This document shows positions 36,089-46,371 of a stretch of DNA of 64,000 nucleotides, in pieces. The notes below the pieces were generated by a model that ran no database searches, was not told the DNA's origin, and worked only from the letters and a program-made list of their open reading frames with translations. Origin of the DNA: an uncultured Prevotella sp. (GTDB lineage Bacteria; Bacteroidota; Bacteroidia; Bacteroidales; Bacteroidaceae). The DNA lies in NCBI RefSeq assembly GCF_946407605.1, contig NZ_CAMJOS010000011.1, forward strand, positions 1 to 64,000. Reading direction: 5' to 3'. The stretch's first letter is position 1, and each line of letters starts with the position of its first letter. The position numbers and the translations under genes were made by a program.

Positions 36089-37477
36089 TTATTTCAACTT
36101 TTCAATGAGCTCAGCGAGTGTGAGGAGCTGCTGCTCGCCAGTCTCCATGTTCTTAAGGGTGATCTTTCCTGCAGCTATCTCACTCTCGCCAGCGAGGACA
36201 ACGAAAGGTATCTGCTTGGCGTTGGCGTAAGACATCTGCTTCTTCATCTTGGCGCTATCAGGATAGAGCTCAGCACGGATGCCAGCCTGTCGCACCTGGG
36301 CGACGATGGGCAGGCAGTAAGCAGTCTCCTGCTGACCGAAGTTGATGAAAAGCACCTGCGAGGTGGTAAGCGAGTCCTTGGGATAGAGGTCGAGGGCGTT
36401 GAGAACGTCATAGATACGATCTACACCGAAGGAGATGCCGACGCCTGAGAGTCCAGGCATACCAAAGATACCAGTAAGGTTATCGTAGCGTCCGCCACCC
36501 GATATTGAGCCCATTGGTGTGTCAAGGGCCTTGACCTCGAAGATGGCACCAGTATAATAGCTGAGGCCTCGGGCCAGGGTGAGGTCGAGTTGGAGCTCGT
36601 TGTGCAGGGTTGAACATACTGCGGCAGTACCGCAGTCTGCAGAACAGAGAGTTGAGAGAATGAAGCGGGTTTCCTCTACGCCTTTGAGGCCCGTCTCGCT
36701 ATCCTTCAAGACTTCTGCGATAGTGTTGAGTTTATCCTCGTTAGTACCTTGGAGTGCGATAATGGGCTGCAACTTCTGGATTTGCTCCTCGGTGAGTCCA
36801 TCCTCGCGCAACTCAGCGTTGACGTTGTCGATGCCTATTTTGTCGAGTTTGTCGATAGCAACGGTGATATCCACAATCTTATCGGCAGCACCGATGACCT
36901 CGGCGATACCTGTGAGAATCTTGCGGTTGTTAATCTTGATTTGCACGCGAACGCCAAAACGGGTGAATACCGTGTCGACAATCTGCATGAGCTCCACCTC
37001 GTTGATGAGTGAGTCAGAACCCACCACATCACCGTCGAACTGATAGAACTCACGGTAACGGCCTTTCTGTGGACGGTCAGCGCGCCACACGGGCTGCACC
37101 TGATAGCGTTTGAAGGGCAACTGCAGCTCCTCACGATGCATCACCACATAGCGGGCGAAGGGCACGGTGAGGTCGTAGCGTAGACCTTTCTCGCAAATTT
37201 TTGAGGCCAGACGCAGGGTATTGCGCTCGGTGAGTTCAGCATCCTCAATCTTATTGAGATAGTCGCCTGAGTTCAGAATCTTAAAGAGCAACTTGTCGCC
37301 CTCCTCGCCATACTTGCCCATGAGGGTCTGCAAGGTCTCCTGAGCGGGTGTCTCAATCTGCTGGAAGCCGTAGAGCTCGTAGACGCTGCGGATGGTGTTG
37401 AAGATATAGTTGCGCTTGGCCATCTCCAGGGGGCCGAAGTCGCGTGTTCCTTTGGGAATACTTGGCTTTTGTGCCAT
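36089..37477 (-). CDS. hisS: Histidyl-tRNA synthetase
   Basis: A 462-residue class II synthetase that charges tRNA-His. Motif 1 is near [19 protein letters not shown]. Motif 2 is [20 protein letters not shown]. The HisA/HisB signatures are [17 protein letters not shown] and [17 protein letters not shown], and motif 3 is [15 protein letters not shown]. The anticodon-binding domain fills the last 100 residues. It lies 26 bases after purA in a fur-purA-hisS operon. Confidence 0.97.
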   Translation of the reverse strand: MAQKPSIPKGTRDFGPLEMAKRNYIFNTIRSVYELYGFQQIETPAQETLQTLMGKYGEEGDKLLFKILNSGDYLNKIEDAELTERNTLRLASKICEKGLRYDLTVPFARYVVMHREELQLPFKRYQVQPVWRADRPQKGRYREFYQFDGDVVGSDSLINEVELMQIVDTVFTRFGVRVQIKINNRKILTGIAEVIGAADKIVDITVAIDKLDKIGIDNVNAELREDGLTEEQIQKLQPIIALQGTNEDKLNTIAEVLKDSETGLKGVEETRFILSTLCSADCGTAAVCSTLHNELQLDLTLARGLSYYTGAIFEVKALDTPMGSISGGGRYDNLTGIFGMPGLSGVGISFGVDRIYDVLNALDLYPKDSLTTSQVLFINFGQQETAYCLPIVAQVRQAGIRAELYPDSAKMKKQMSYANAKQIPFVVLAGESEIAAGKITLKNMETGEQQLLTLAELIEKLK

Positions 37478-37503
37478 TTTTCTATTTTTACTTTTTTACC
37501 TTT

Positions 37504-39269
<1,766 letters not shown>

Positions 39270-39279
39270 AAACCGAGGG

Positions 39280-39287
39280 CAAAGTTA
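39280..39287 (-). promoter_or_regulatory. Sigma-ABfr -7 element (TAACTTTG), minus strand
   Basis: TAACTTTGCCC lies 11 bases before the fur-family ATG at 39269, giving a very short leader for the fur-purA-hisS operon. Confidence 0.6.
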
Positions 39288-39371
39288 CAACAATAAAATG
39301 AGATATGGAAAATTAAAAAATTAAAAAAATGAAAATTAAGAATTAAGCAAATAATTATGCATGATGATGCC

Positions 39372-41360
39372 TTATTTCCTGTATTTCTTAATCAGACTGT
39401 AGGCGTTGTAAAGTCCCAATTCTCCTGCTTTGCTCAAATCTTGCGTACCTTCAGCATTCTGTTTGAGAAACAGATAACAGAGTCCACGATTGAAATAAGC
39501 CTCAGCCAGTTGCGGCTCCAGGGCAATGGCGGCGTTGTAGTCGTCGATGGCACGTTTATAGTCGCCACGCAACGCCATGAGGGTACCGCGATTGCAGAGC
39601 AGCAAGGGGTGATGCGGGCTGAGTTCCAATGCGTGGTTCAGGTCGGCCTGCACGCTGGCGTTCTTCAGTTCCACATTAGTACCCTGCGACGCCTCAAACT
39701 GATTGATGCGCAGCTGGCAGGCAGCACGCTGCCACAGGGCGAGCACTGAGGTAGAGTCTTCCAGAAGATAAGTAGAGAGGTCGTCGATGGCCGAGTCGTA
39801 ATCCTGAATAGCTGAATAAGCAATAGCACGAAACAACAGGGCACGCACGGCCTGACTCGTGGTCTGCGGATGGCTGATGACAGCGCTGAGCGAGTCGATA
39901 TAGTTAAAGTAGTCGCTAGTGCGGTCGTCACCCAGAATCACGTGGGCATTATTGACATAGATGGTGCGTGCCTGGTGCATGTCGTTAAGACGGTCAACCA
40001 TCGTATCGGTGACGCGAGGACGCTTCACTTCGCCCTCTTCCTGTTCGTAAGACAACACGAACATAGGTTGGAACTCCATCTCCACCTTATGATCCTGCAC
40101 CCTACCGCGATAGTCGTTGGCGTATTCGCGCTCAGGCTCCTGACAGTCTTCCATCACCAGCTGGTTGTATTTCTCCACATCCTCATCGCTGCGCTTGCGA
40201 ATCTGGTTGGGATTAAGGCGCGGTTGGGTGCCGTAGAGATGTTTGTAAAGGCGAGCCTTATAGACGGTAAACTCATCGGCCTCGGCCTGTTTCACCATAC
40301 CCAGCTTACGATAACAGGCTGCACGGAACTCGAGTCCCGTCCAGAAGTTAGGATATTCCTCAATCACCTTAGAATAGTCACGAATGGCCCCTTGCAGGTC
40401 GCCAGTCTTGTCAAGCAGCACAGCACGATTGAACAGCGCCAGCATGTTGTCGGGCTCCAGCCTCAGCACAAAGTCGAAGTCGGTGATGGCGCGATTATCG
40501 TCGCCCACCTGAGCACGCAGCAGACCTCGGTTGTAATGTCCCAGGAAGTTATTCGGCTCTAAGTCAAGCGCCATATCGTAGTCGGCCATAGCGCCACGAA
40601 GATTGTTCTGATTGAAACGAGCCAAAGCGCGATTGATGTGACAACCAGCATTCTTTGGCATAAGATGGATAGCGTGGTTCAACTGCACCTCAGCACTATC
40701 CCACTCTTCTCGCGACAGACTGATGATACTGCTGGCGGCCCACGTCTGACCGTCGTAGGGGTCTATCTCCAGACTCTTCTGCAGGGCATCAACGGCCTTC
40801 ACGGTGTCCTCCATCTGCATGTAGATGTCGGCCCTCATGTTATAGGCCCTCGCAAACTGGCTCCAGCGTCGCTGAATGGTGTCGAGCTCGGCCAATGCCA
40901 CATCGAAGTCTTTGTTCTGGATGCGACAAAGCACACGGTTGTTCCAGAATCCGCGATTCTCAGGGTCGTATTTCAGCGCACGGGTATAGTCGTCGATGGC
41001 CTCAACGAACTTATCCTGCTGAATACGGGCAAGACCACGCAGCTCGTAGAGGCTGATGACGTAAGGATTGCGACGCAAGGCTTCTGAGCAGTCGCTCTCG
41101 GCACCTGCATAATCGTCCAAGTAATACTTGGCTACGCCGCGAAAGAACCACGGTTCATAGAGATAGGGTTTGATGGAGATAGCCTGATTGAAATACTGAA
41201 TAGACAGGACGTAGTCCTCGTAATAGAGGGCAGAACGTCCAATGGTCATCAGGCGGTCGGTGTTGTATTGGGCAAAGGAAGGAAGAAAGGCAAAAAGGTA
41301 AAAAAGTAAAAGGAGCACCCCCCTCCTACCCTTCGTTACCCTATGTCCTGAAACATTCAT
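39372..41360 (-). CDS. TPR-repeat exported protein
   Basis: A 662-residue protein with a signal peptide after a basic start (GVLLLLFYLFAFLPSFAQ). At least ten tetratricopeptide repeats are visible in two blocks, about residues 30-370 and 540-655 (AKYYLDDYAGAESDCSEALR, GDYKRAIDDYNAAIALEP, AEAYFNRGLCYLFLKQN). The middle part (KARLYKHLYGTQPRLNPNQI to ILGDDRTSDYFNYIDSL) is not repeat-like. Probably a periplasmic scaffold. It is the last gene of the operon SPOR-ruvX-def-TPR. Confidence 0.85.
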   Translation of the reverse strand: MNVSGHRVTKGRRGVLLLLFYLFAFLPSFAQYNTDRLMTIGRSALYYEDYVLSIQYFNQAISIKPYLYEPWFFRGVAKYYLDDYAGAESDCSEALRRNPYVISLYELRGLARIQQDKFVEAIDDYTRALKYDPENRGFWNNRVLCRIQNKDFDVALAELDTIQRRWSQFARAYNMRADIYMQMEDTVKAVDALQKSLEIDPYDGQTWAASSIISLSREEWDSAEVQLNHAIHLMPKNAGCHINRALARFNQNNLRGAMADYDMALDLEPNNFLGHYNRGLLRAQVGDDNRAITDFDFVLRLEPDNMLALFNRAVLLDKTGDLQGAIRDYSKVIEEYPNFWTGLEFRAACYRKLGMVKQAEADEFTVYKARLYKHLYGTQPRLNPNQIRKRSDEDVEKYNQLVMEDCQEPEREYANDYRGRVQDHKVEMEFQPMFVLSYEQEEGEVKRPRVTDTMVDRLNDMHQARTIYVNNAHVILGDDRTSDYFNYIDSLSAVISHPQTTSQAVRALLFRAIAYSAIQDYDSAIDDLSTYLLEDSTSVLALWQRAACQLRINQFEASQGTNVELKNASVQADLNHALELSPHHPLLLCNRGTLMALRGDYKRAIDDYNAAIALEPQLAEAYFNRGLCYLFLKQNAEGTQDLSKAGELGLYNAYSLIKKYRK

Positions 41361-41384
41361 CTTTTTGCCTTTTCCCTTTTTCTA

Positions 41385-41945
41385 TTATCTTCTCACCGGC
41401 TTGGTACGATAGCCGCAACGATAGCGACCCAGCGTGAGCGACTTCAACTTGCCTTTGATAAGCTGGCGACGCAGAGGCGAGATGCGGTCGATAAACATCT
41501 TACCGTCGAGATGGTCGAACTCGTGCTGCATCACACGAGCCAAATAACCCTCAATCCATTCGTCGTGGGCCTCGAAGTTCTCGTCCATCCATTGCACTCT
41601 GATGCGTGTAGGACGCGTCACCTTCTCGTGAATGGCAGGCAGCGACAGGCAGCCTTCCTCTGAGGTAGAGGTATTCGTGTCGTCGTATTCCACGATATGG
41701 GCATTGATATACACCTTACGGAACTCCTTGTACTCAGGCATATCGTCTGACAGCGGGTCAAGGTCGATGACCACCAGGCGGATGTCGCGACCAATCTGAG
41801 GCGCTGCCAGTCCTATGCCTTCCGACTGGAACAGCGTCTCCCACATATCAGCAATGAGTGTCTTCAGCTCAGGATACTCAGGAGTGATGTCCTCGGCCAC
41901 CTTGCGTAGCACGGGCTGTCCATATATATAAATAGGTAGAATCAC
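41385..41945 (-). CDS. def: Peptide deformylase
   Basis: A 186-residue metalloenzyme that removes the N-formyl group from nascent proteins. All three motifs are present: [10 protein letters not shown] (motif 1), EEGCLSLP with the metal Cys (motif 2) and [10 protein letters not shown] with the HExxH-type ligands (motif 3). The start codon is GTG at 41943-41945 (read as [13 protein letters not shown]); no ATG gives a full N-terminus. Translation products of ruvX and def are 26 bases apart. Confidence 0.95.
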   Translation of the reverse strand: MILPIYIYGQPVLRKVAEDITPEYPELKTLIADMWETLFQSEGIGLAAPQIGRDIRLVVIDLDPLSDDMPEYKEFRKVYINAHIVEYDDTNTSTSEEGCLSLPAIHEKVTRPTRIRVQWMDENFEAHDEWIEGYLARVMQHEFDHLDGKMFIDRISPLRRQLIKGKLKSLTLGRYRCGYRTKPVRR

Positions 41946-41971
41946 TTTTAATTAGAAATTAGTAATTATGA

Positions 41972-42385
41972 TTACTTTTTAGAACGGAGGTAGTCCTCGA
42001 GGATGATTGTGGCGGAGATTTCGTCCACCAGCGCCTTGTCCTGACGGGCCTTCCTTTTCAGGCCGGCGTCCAACATGGTCTGATGAGCCAGAACTGACGT
42101 GAAGCGCTCGTCGTAATACTCAATAGGTATCTGAGGAACAGCCTTACGCCAACGGTTGACAAACTGCTGAACACGCGCCAGATTCTCACTCGGCTCGCCA
42201 TTAGGCTGACGAGGCTCACCAATCACGATGCGCTCTACAGGCTCGCGTGCTATGTAGGACTGCAGCCAATCGAAAAGCTCAGAAGTAGCGACAGTCGCCA
42301 ATCCACCCGCAATAAGCTGTAGGGGATCGGTGACTGCCAAACCTGTTCGTTTTCGACCGTAGTCAATGGATAGTATCCTTGCCAA
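41972..42385 (-). CDS. ruvX: RuvX/YqgF-type Holliday junction resolvase-like protein
   Basis: A 137-residue RNase H-fold nuclease that processes pre-16S rRNA 5' ends or branched DNA. The chosen start is TTG at 42383-42385, giving MARILSIDYGRKRTGLAVTD, a normal family N-terminus; the longer frame upstream lies inside the SPOR gene. Other motifs are VIGEPRQPNGEPSENLARV, YYDERFTSVLAH and KALVDEISATIILEDYL. It starts 10 bases after the SPOR gene stop. Confidence 0.9.
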   Translation of the reverse strand: MARILSIDYGRKRTGLAVTDPLQLIAGGLATVATSELFDWLQSYIAREPVERIVIGEPRQPNGEPSENLARVQQFVNRWRKAVPQIPIEYYDERFTSVLAHQTMLDAGLKRKARQDKALVDEISATIILEDYLRSKK

Positions 42386-42395
42386 CGCCGTGTGC

Positions 42396-42893
42396 TTATC
42401 GGGTGTAGAACAGCAACCAAGCGTCCTGATAGGTGGCACGCAGCTGGTCGCGGCTCTGAGCGGCTTCGGCCTTGGTGTCGAAGGTTGAAGCAATGACACG
42501 ATACATGTTGCGCTCCTCGTTCTTCACGATCTGTGCAGCATAGCCGGCATTCTTCAGACGCTGCTGAAGGCCCTCGGCATTAGCGATGACAGAGAACGAG
42601 CCAACAACTACGCTGTAGTTCTTCAGACCAGTACCATTGACTACTGATACACGCTCCTGACGAACAGCAATGTTGTCAGAATTATCAATAACCTGAGTCT
42701 GATTAGCTGGCGTAGTAACCACAGGCGTCACAACGGGAGTCTCAGTCACCTGCTGAACAGGAGCTTCAACCTGCTGGGCTGCCTGAGCCTGAGCCTTCTC
42801 ATAAGCCTTCTTGTAGGCACTCTCACTTGATTTACAACCTGTAAACGACATTGCGAGGCAAAGGCCTGCGCACAAAACGATGTACTTTTTCAT
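42396..42893 (-). CDS. SPOR-domain lipoprotein
   Basis: A 165-residue protein with a lipoprotein leader (MKKYIVLCAGLCLAMSFTGC; Cys20). A spacer rich in Gln/Ala/Val/Pro/Thr follows (QVTETPVVTPVVTTPANQT). The last 75 residues are a SPOR domain (YSVVVGSFSVIANAEGLQQR, YRVIASTFDTKAEAAQSRD), which binds denuded glycan strands at division sites. Probably in the outer-membrane periplasmic face, with a role in cell division or murein sensing. First gene of a four-gene operon. Confidence 0.88.
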   Translation of the reverse strand: MKKYIVLCAGLCLAMSFTGCKSSESAYKKAYEKAQAQAAQQVEAPVQQVTETPVVTPVVTTPANQTQVIDNSDNIAVRQERVSVVNGTGLKNYSVVVGSFSVIANAEGLQQRLKNAGYAAQIVKNEERNMYRVIASTFDTKAEAAQSRDQLRATYQDAWLLFYTR

Positions 42894-43051
42894 AAATTGA
42901 AATTAATAAATGCTGTTTAAATTTTCGGCGAAATTACAAAATATCAGCGAAAAAGTAAAGAAACTGTCACATAAACTTTGTTAAATAGGCCAAATATCAC
43001 CATTTTAACAAAAAAAATGCATCGTTTTTCTTTGTTTTCGACAATTATTCG

Positions 43052-43059
43052 TATATTTG
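43052..43059 (+). promoter_or_regulatory. Sigma-ABfr -7 element (TATATTTG)
   Basis: TATATTTGCTG lies 47 bases before the YtxH-like start at 43106, with TTTG at 43031-43034 as a possible -33 at shorter spacing. Confidence 0.5.
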
Positions 43060-43105
43060 CTGACTGAAACAATAACATTTATCATTCACTAAAATCAATA
43101 CGACT

Positions 43106-43312
43106 ATGAAAGGTTTAGGTTATGTAGGCGCATTCCTGGGCGGAGCCCTCGCTGGTGCAGCCATTGGTATCCTCATTGCCCCTGACAAGGGTAGCAACAC
43201 ACGAGAGAAGATCTCAAACACAGTAGAAGACTTCCTGAAGAAGCACAACATCAAGCTGAAGCGTAAGGATGTGGGCGATCTGGTAGAAGACCTGGAGGCT
43301 GCTGCTGACTAA
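43106..43312 (+). CDS. YtxH-domain small protein
   Basis: A 68-residue protein whose first 30 residues form a glycine/alanine-rich transmembrane helix (YVGAFLGGALAGAAIGILIA) followed by PDKGSNTREKISN, the hallmark of YtxH-type stress proteins, and an acidic-basic helical tail. It is the first of three genes with close spacing (15 and 5 bases) that likely form one envelope-stress operon. Confidence 0.88.
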   Translation: MKGLGYVGAFLGGALAGAAIGILIAPDKGSNTREKISNTVEDFLKKHNIKLKRKDVGDLVEDLEAAAD

Positions 43313-43327
43313 TCAAGATAAAGAAAC

Positions 43328-43675
43328 ATGTTGTCCAGCGACAAAAACGTGGAAACCATCTCGCAACTGATTGAGATGGTGAAGCATAATATTGAGTTAC
43401 GCAAGGAATATACGAAACTCGATGTTGTGGAAAAGGTGGTACGACTGCTGAGTGCCTCGGCATTGGCTCTGCTGCTTACCGTCATCATTGCGGCCATACT
43501 GCTGTTTGCTTCAGCAGGAGCTGCAGCCTGGCTGTCGCAGTATATCGGCCTCACCCAGTCGCTGTTTGCCGTCGCAGGGGCATACCTCTTACTGTTGCTC
43601 TTGGTCTACGGCTCACGTAAGTCGTGGATTGAGCGTCCGTTGGTAAAATATCTGTCAAGACTATTGCTGAACTAA
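43328..43675 (+). CDS. Phage holin-family-like membrane protein
   Basis: A 115-residue protein with a helical N-terminus (ISQLIEMVKHNIELRKEYT) and two transmembrane helices (LLSASALALLLTVIIAAILL and SLFAVAGAYLLLLLLVYG) separated by a short polar loop. This matches the small holin-like (DUF1469-type) proteins found beside YtxH genes. The chromosomal context suggests an envelope role, not phage lysis. Confidence 0.8.
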   Translation: MLSSDKNVETISQLIEMVKHNIELRKEYTKLDVVEKVVRLLSASALALLLTVIIAAILLFASAGAAAWLSQYIGLTQSLFAVAGAYLLLLLLVYGSRKSWIERPLVKYLSRLLLN

Positions 43676-43680
43676 GACCT

Positions 43681-43944
43681 ATGGCAAAGAAGAAAAGAGT
43701 AAGACCCTACCATTCGTTGGAGGAGATACAGATGCGCAAGGAGCAGCTCAGCGAAGTCATTGAGTTGGAAGACGAAGAGATCAAGAGGCTGTGGACGCAA
43801 CTGATGGAGAAAGACGAGGAGGCATCGCCTGCCGAGCAGATAGGCAAGTATATTAAATATGGTATGATGGCCTACGACGGCTTCATGACCCTCAGGAAAC
43901 TGAAGCGCAACTACGGCAGCTTCCTCAACATTTTCAAGAAATAA
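43681..43944 (+). CDS. Small coiled-coil protein, third gene of YtxH operon
   Basis: An 87-residue protein starting MAKKKRVRPYHSLEEIQMRK. It is highly charged with a helical repeat (EQLSEVIELEDEEIKRLWTQ) and a moderately hydrophobic segment (YIKYGMMAYDGFMTLRKLK). It has no signal peptide. Conserved position after YtxH and the holin-like gene suggests that the three act together at the inner membrane. Function unknown. Confidence 0.75.
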   Translation: MAKKKRVRPYHSLEEIQMRKEQLSEVIELEDEEIKRLWTQLMEKDEEASPAEQIGKYIKYGMMAYDGFMTLRKLKRNYGSFLNIFKK

Positions 43945-43945
43945 A

Positions 43946-43988
43946 AAGAGAGGATGTGTCTTTATTTTGACACACCCTCTTTTTTTTA
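43946..43988 (+). terminator. Intrinsic terminator of the YtxH operon
   Basis: AAGAGAGGATGTGTC pairs with GACACACCCTCTT across TTTATTTT, followed by a run of eight T from 43980. The same T-rich flank lies 14 bases from the stop of the convergent lipoprotein gene. Confidence 0.85.
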
Positions 43989-44001
43989 TCCTTTGTAAAA
44001 A

Positions 44002-44553
44002 CTACAGAATATCCTTTAAGATTTCGTCATACGAGCCGTCGTAGGCTTTTGCGGGCAAAAGTTTCAGGGTCATGGAAGCCTCTCCATTTGGTGTGGAAAG
44101 CACGATATCGCCATCGGTGATGACACCATGCCATGTACGGCCCTGCATGTCGAAGGTAATCTCTGTGCGGTTATTGTCCACAGCCTTGGTAGTATACTCA
44201 TGAGAGTCGTAGCGGCCCTCGTAATACCAGTCGCCATTATCTAATTTACTTGTCCAGAAAGTTGGCCCATAGTCTGCAGGAAACCATCTGTAATGCGAGA
44301 AGAAAATCCTGTGGTCTTTATTGCTGCCTTTGAAGGTCCATTTCTCATAGATTGAGGCATATAAGCCTTCCCATTTCGCCTCACCAAAACTTTCGCCAGA
44401 GCAATGAATCTGATAAGTATGCTGCGCCCATTGAATATCGCTGGGGGTCTTGGCTCCACCTAAGGGATCCTCCTCATCATCGCCACAGCCACTCATTACC
44501 AACGCAGAAAAAAGTAGTCCTGATAACAGACAAAATAATTTCAAGTTCTTCAT
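44002..44553 (-). CDS. Putative lipoprotein, unknown function
   Basis: A 183-residue protein with a lipoprotein leader (MKNLKLFCLLSGLLFSALVM followed by SGCGDDEEDP; Cys23 probably lipidated, acidic +2 residues favour surface display in Bacteroidota). The mature part is beta-rich with many aromatic residues (KWEGLYASIYEKWTF, FFSHYRWFPADYG, GRYDSHEYTTKAV), like a small lipocalin-type barrel. It has its own promoter at 44606-44636. Ligand unknown. Confidence 0.7.
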   Translation of the reverse strand: MKNLKLFCLLSGLLFSALVMSGCGDDEEDPLGGAKTPSDIQWAQHTYQIHCSGESFGEAKWEGLYASIYEKWTFKGSNKDHRIFFSHYRWFPADYGPTFWTSKLDNGDWYYEGRYDSHEYTTKAVDNNRTEITFDMQGRTWHGVITDGDIVLSTPNGEASMTLKLLPAKAYDGSYDEILKDIL

Positions 44554-44605
44554 ATAATCTTTGTTTTAAGTTTGTTCACAAATGCGCATCATTACGATGA
44601 CCCTG

Positions 44606-44636
44606 CAAATGTACAAACAAAAAACAACATATGCAA
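44606..44636 (-). promoter_or_regulatory. Sigma-ABfr promoter for the lipoprotein gene
   Basis: On the minus strand TTG (44634-44636) and TACATTTG (44606-44613) are 20 bases apart, 53 bases before the start at 44553. Confidence 0.6.
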
Positions 44637-44709
44637 GAGAAAAGAAAAATTTTTCTGTTTTTGTCGTAAGTAACGGAGATAGATTTTCCTACGACTCGTA
44701 AAAATCCAT

Positions 44710-44739
44710 GGTCACATGGTCACACCTGTGACCGTGACC
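44710..44739. promoter_or_regulatory. GGTCAC/GTGACC operator-like array
   Basis: Two direct GGTCAC units (44710-44715, 44718-44723; 8-bp phase) face two GTGACC units (44728-44733, 44734-44739). The inner pair forms a 7+2+7 palindrome (44718-44733). The design resembles a binding site for a dimeric regulator, but no regulated promoter is evident beside it. Confidence 0.55.
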
Positions 44740-44892
44740 ACTTTATCCCTGACAAAAGTTGAATCAAGGTGTAAAGTTATCCACTTACCCATTAGAACAG
44801 GATGATTTGTCTATAGTAGAAGCAATGTCAAAATGTTGTGTTTTTTCCAATGTTTAATGGTTAATGATTAATGTATCGCTGTGCACTCAATT

Positions 44893-44960
44893 ATTACTGC
44901 CTAACTGGAGAGTATTATCTCTCCCGTTGGGAAAAATTATTTCTCTAGTTAGGCAGTAAT
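44893..44960. repeat. 68-bp inverted repeat with inner hairpins
   Basis: ATTACTGCCTAACT (44893-44906) and its exact complement (44947-44960) enclose GGAGAG-TATTAT-CTCTCC (44907-44924) and CCC-GTT-GGG. With G-T pairs the outer stem grows to about 20. The right arm ends near the 3' end of the membrane-protein gene. The inner part resembles the element at 5775-5807. Confidence 0.75.
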
Positions 44961-45064
44961 TTTTCTTTCTATTGACAATGAAATGGTTCGAAAACAAAGT
45001 AAAAAAGCGATAAATGATTTTGTAAAATGTTTTCGCAAATCACATAAAAAAAATTCCTTCTCTA

Positions 45065-45655
45065 TTATAGGAACACGTAACACAGCGATTCGTAGAGATG
45101 CGTTGCCAACAGATAGAGCACGAAGAGAGGCGCACATTGGGCGAGGCCCCAGGAGAAGGCGTTGAACACATCGATGGGTTTGGTGAAGGTGCGGAAAAGG
45201 AAGCCGAAAGTGGCTGAAGCCAGCACAATAATCAGGGTGAGCAGTAACACCAGCGAACGGCTGAAGGGTGAAGGCCACAGGCGACCTGTTGACGACAGCA
45301 GCAGGCCGCTGGGCAGGAAGGCCAGCAACAGCAGTCCACACAGCAGAAGGACAAGCACCAGCAACGATGCTCGGATGGCGAAATGGCGACGATAGTTCGA
45401 GGCGCGATAGTCCACCAAGCCGCTCTTCCACAGCGTGCCGAAGGCACCTGACAGCAGCAGCAGCCAGATGAGCTGCGGCTTCAGCAGTACAGCCACATAC
45501 TGGCCAAAATACCAACGAAGGCCCTCGCTGGACAGCAACGAGCGCACGCCATCGGTCTGCGTGGCTTCCAACAACCACGACAGCAACACGAGCACGCACT
45601 CGGCAGCCAGTAGCAACAGGGCTATTCGGGGTATGAATTTATTCATGCAAGACAT
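45065..45655 (-). CDS. Integral membrane protein in two-component operon
   Basis: A 196-residue protein with about five hydrophobic helices (IALLLLAAECVLVLLSWLL, YVAVLLKPQLIWLLLLSGAF, IRASLLVLVLLLCGLLLLAF, LVLLLTLIIVLASATFGFLF, LAQCAPLFVLYLLATHLY). Similar short Bacteroidota proteins are sometimes labelled AbgT-like, but it is far shorter than AbgT transporters and I assign no substrate. Its ATG overlaps the TAA of the response-regulator gene (TAATG), so it is translationally coupled to the signalling pair. It could be the sensor's partner or target. Confidence 0.65.
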   Translation of the reverse strand: MSCMNKFIPRIALLLLAAECVLVLLSWLLEATQTDGVRSLLSSEGLRWYFGQYVAVLLKPQLIWLLLLSGAFGTLWKSGLVDYRASNYRRHFAIRASLLVLVLLLCGLLLLAFLPSGLLLSSTGRLWPSPFSRSLVLLLTLIIVLASATFGFLFRTFTKPIDVFNAFSWGLAQCAPLFVLYLLATHLYESLCYVFL

Positions 45656-46371
45656 TAGTCTTCATCGGGTTCAAGATTATCGATATCCAAGATATGAAGC
45701 TCCAAGGCACGCACCACCAAGCGGGTGGCGTTGACGCTGCGGCCATCGGGGAACAGCTTCTGTACCAGCTCGTTCTGGCGTTTCTCCAAGCTCTTCACAC
45801 CAAAGGGCATGCCACGCAACTGGGTAATCTGATCCTTCGTATAGCCTAAGGCCAGATGGCGCAGGAAACGCTCGTCGTACTCGTCAATCTCGTAGTTAAC
45901 CAACGCCTCCTGACGAGCCAAATCGGAACCTACGCTATGCTTGAAGCGGTCGACAATCTTCTTCAGGATGGGCTCGTTGAACACCAGCTGCTTGCCGTTC
46001 ATCACAGCCATCACATCGTTGCGCGTCAGCAGCTCACCCGTCTTCAAGATGATGCCGTCGGCACCAGCGTCGAGCACATCGACCCACAGTTTCTCGTTCA
46101 ATATCTCGCCTGTGAAGATGAGGATGCGAACGCTGGGGTGCATCTCTTTGGTCTGACGGCACAGCTCCACACCAACCATCGTGGAACCGCCAAGACCCAG
46201 GTCGAGCAACACCAAGTCGGGTAGCTGCTGTTTCAGGAGTCGCCAATAGGCGGTTTCGGAATCGGCCGTTCCAATGACTTCGGCCTCTGGAATATCTGTT
46301 TTGATAATGCCTAAGGTGCCCTTCAGTTCCAAGGGCACATCCTCTACAATAATTACTTTGAAGTTTTGCAT
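45655..46371 (-). CDS. Two-component response regulator
   Basis: A 238-residue regulator. The receiver domain (about 1-125) has the acidic pair E10/D11, phospho-acceptor D57 (LVLLDLGLGG), T87 (LIFTGE) and K110 (IILKTGE). The C-terminal 80 residues (FLRHLALGYTKDQITQLRGM, VKSLEKRQNELVQKLF, NATRLVVRALELHIL) are a divergent LuxR-type helix-turn-helix. It overlaps the histidine kinase gene by 19 bases and the membrane gene by 1 base, so all three are made together. Confidence 0.88.
   Translation of the reverse strand: MQNFKVIIVEDVPLELKGTLGIIKTDIPEAEVIGTADSETAYWRLLKQQLPDLVLLDLGLGGSTMVGVELCRQTKEMHPSVRILIFTGEILNEKLWVDVLDAGADGIILKTGELLTRNDVMAVMNGKQLVFNEPILKKIVDRFKHSVGSDLARQEALVNYEIDEYDERFLRHLALGYTKDQITQLRGMPFGVKSLEKRQNELVQKLFPDGRSVNATRLVVRALELHILDIDNLEPDED

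Larger units (their letters stand above)
44640..45064. other. Non-coding region with two inverted-repeat structures
   Basis: No gene is supported between the lipoprotein promoter and the end of the membrane-protein gene at 45065. It holds the GGTCAC half-site array (44710-44739), the long inverted repeat at 44893-44960, and otherwise AT-rich DNA. A plus-strand ORF near 44983 is a shadow of the membrane-protein gene. Confidence 0.65.

Noticed and set aside
43328..43675. Prophage suggested by a holin-like gene
   Set aside because: Neighbours are YtxH and a small coiled-coil gene with no phage structural, lysis or integrase genes; this is a chromosomal envelope operon.
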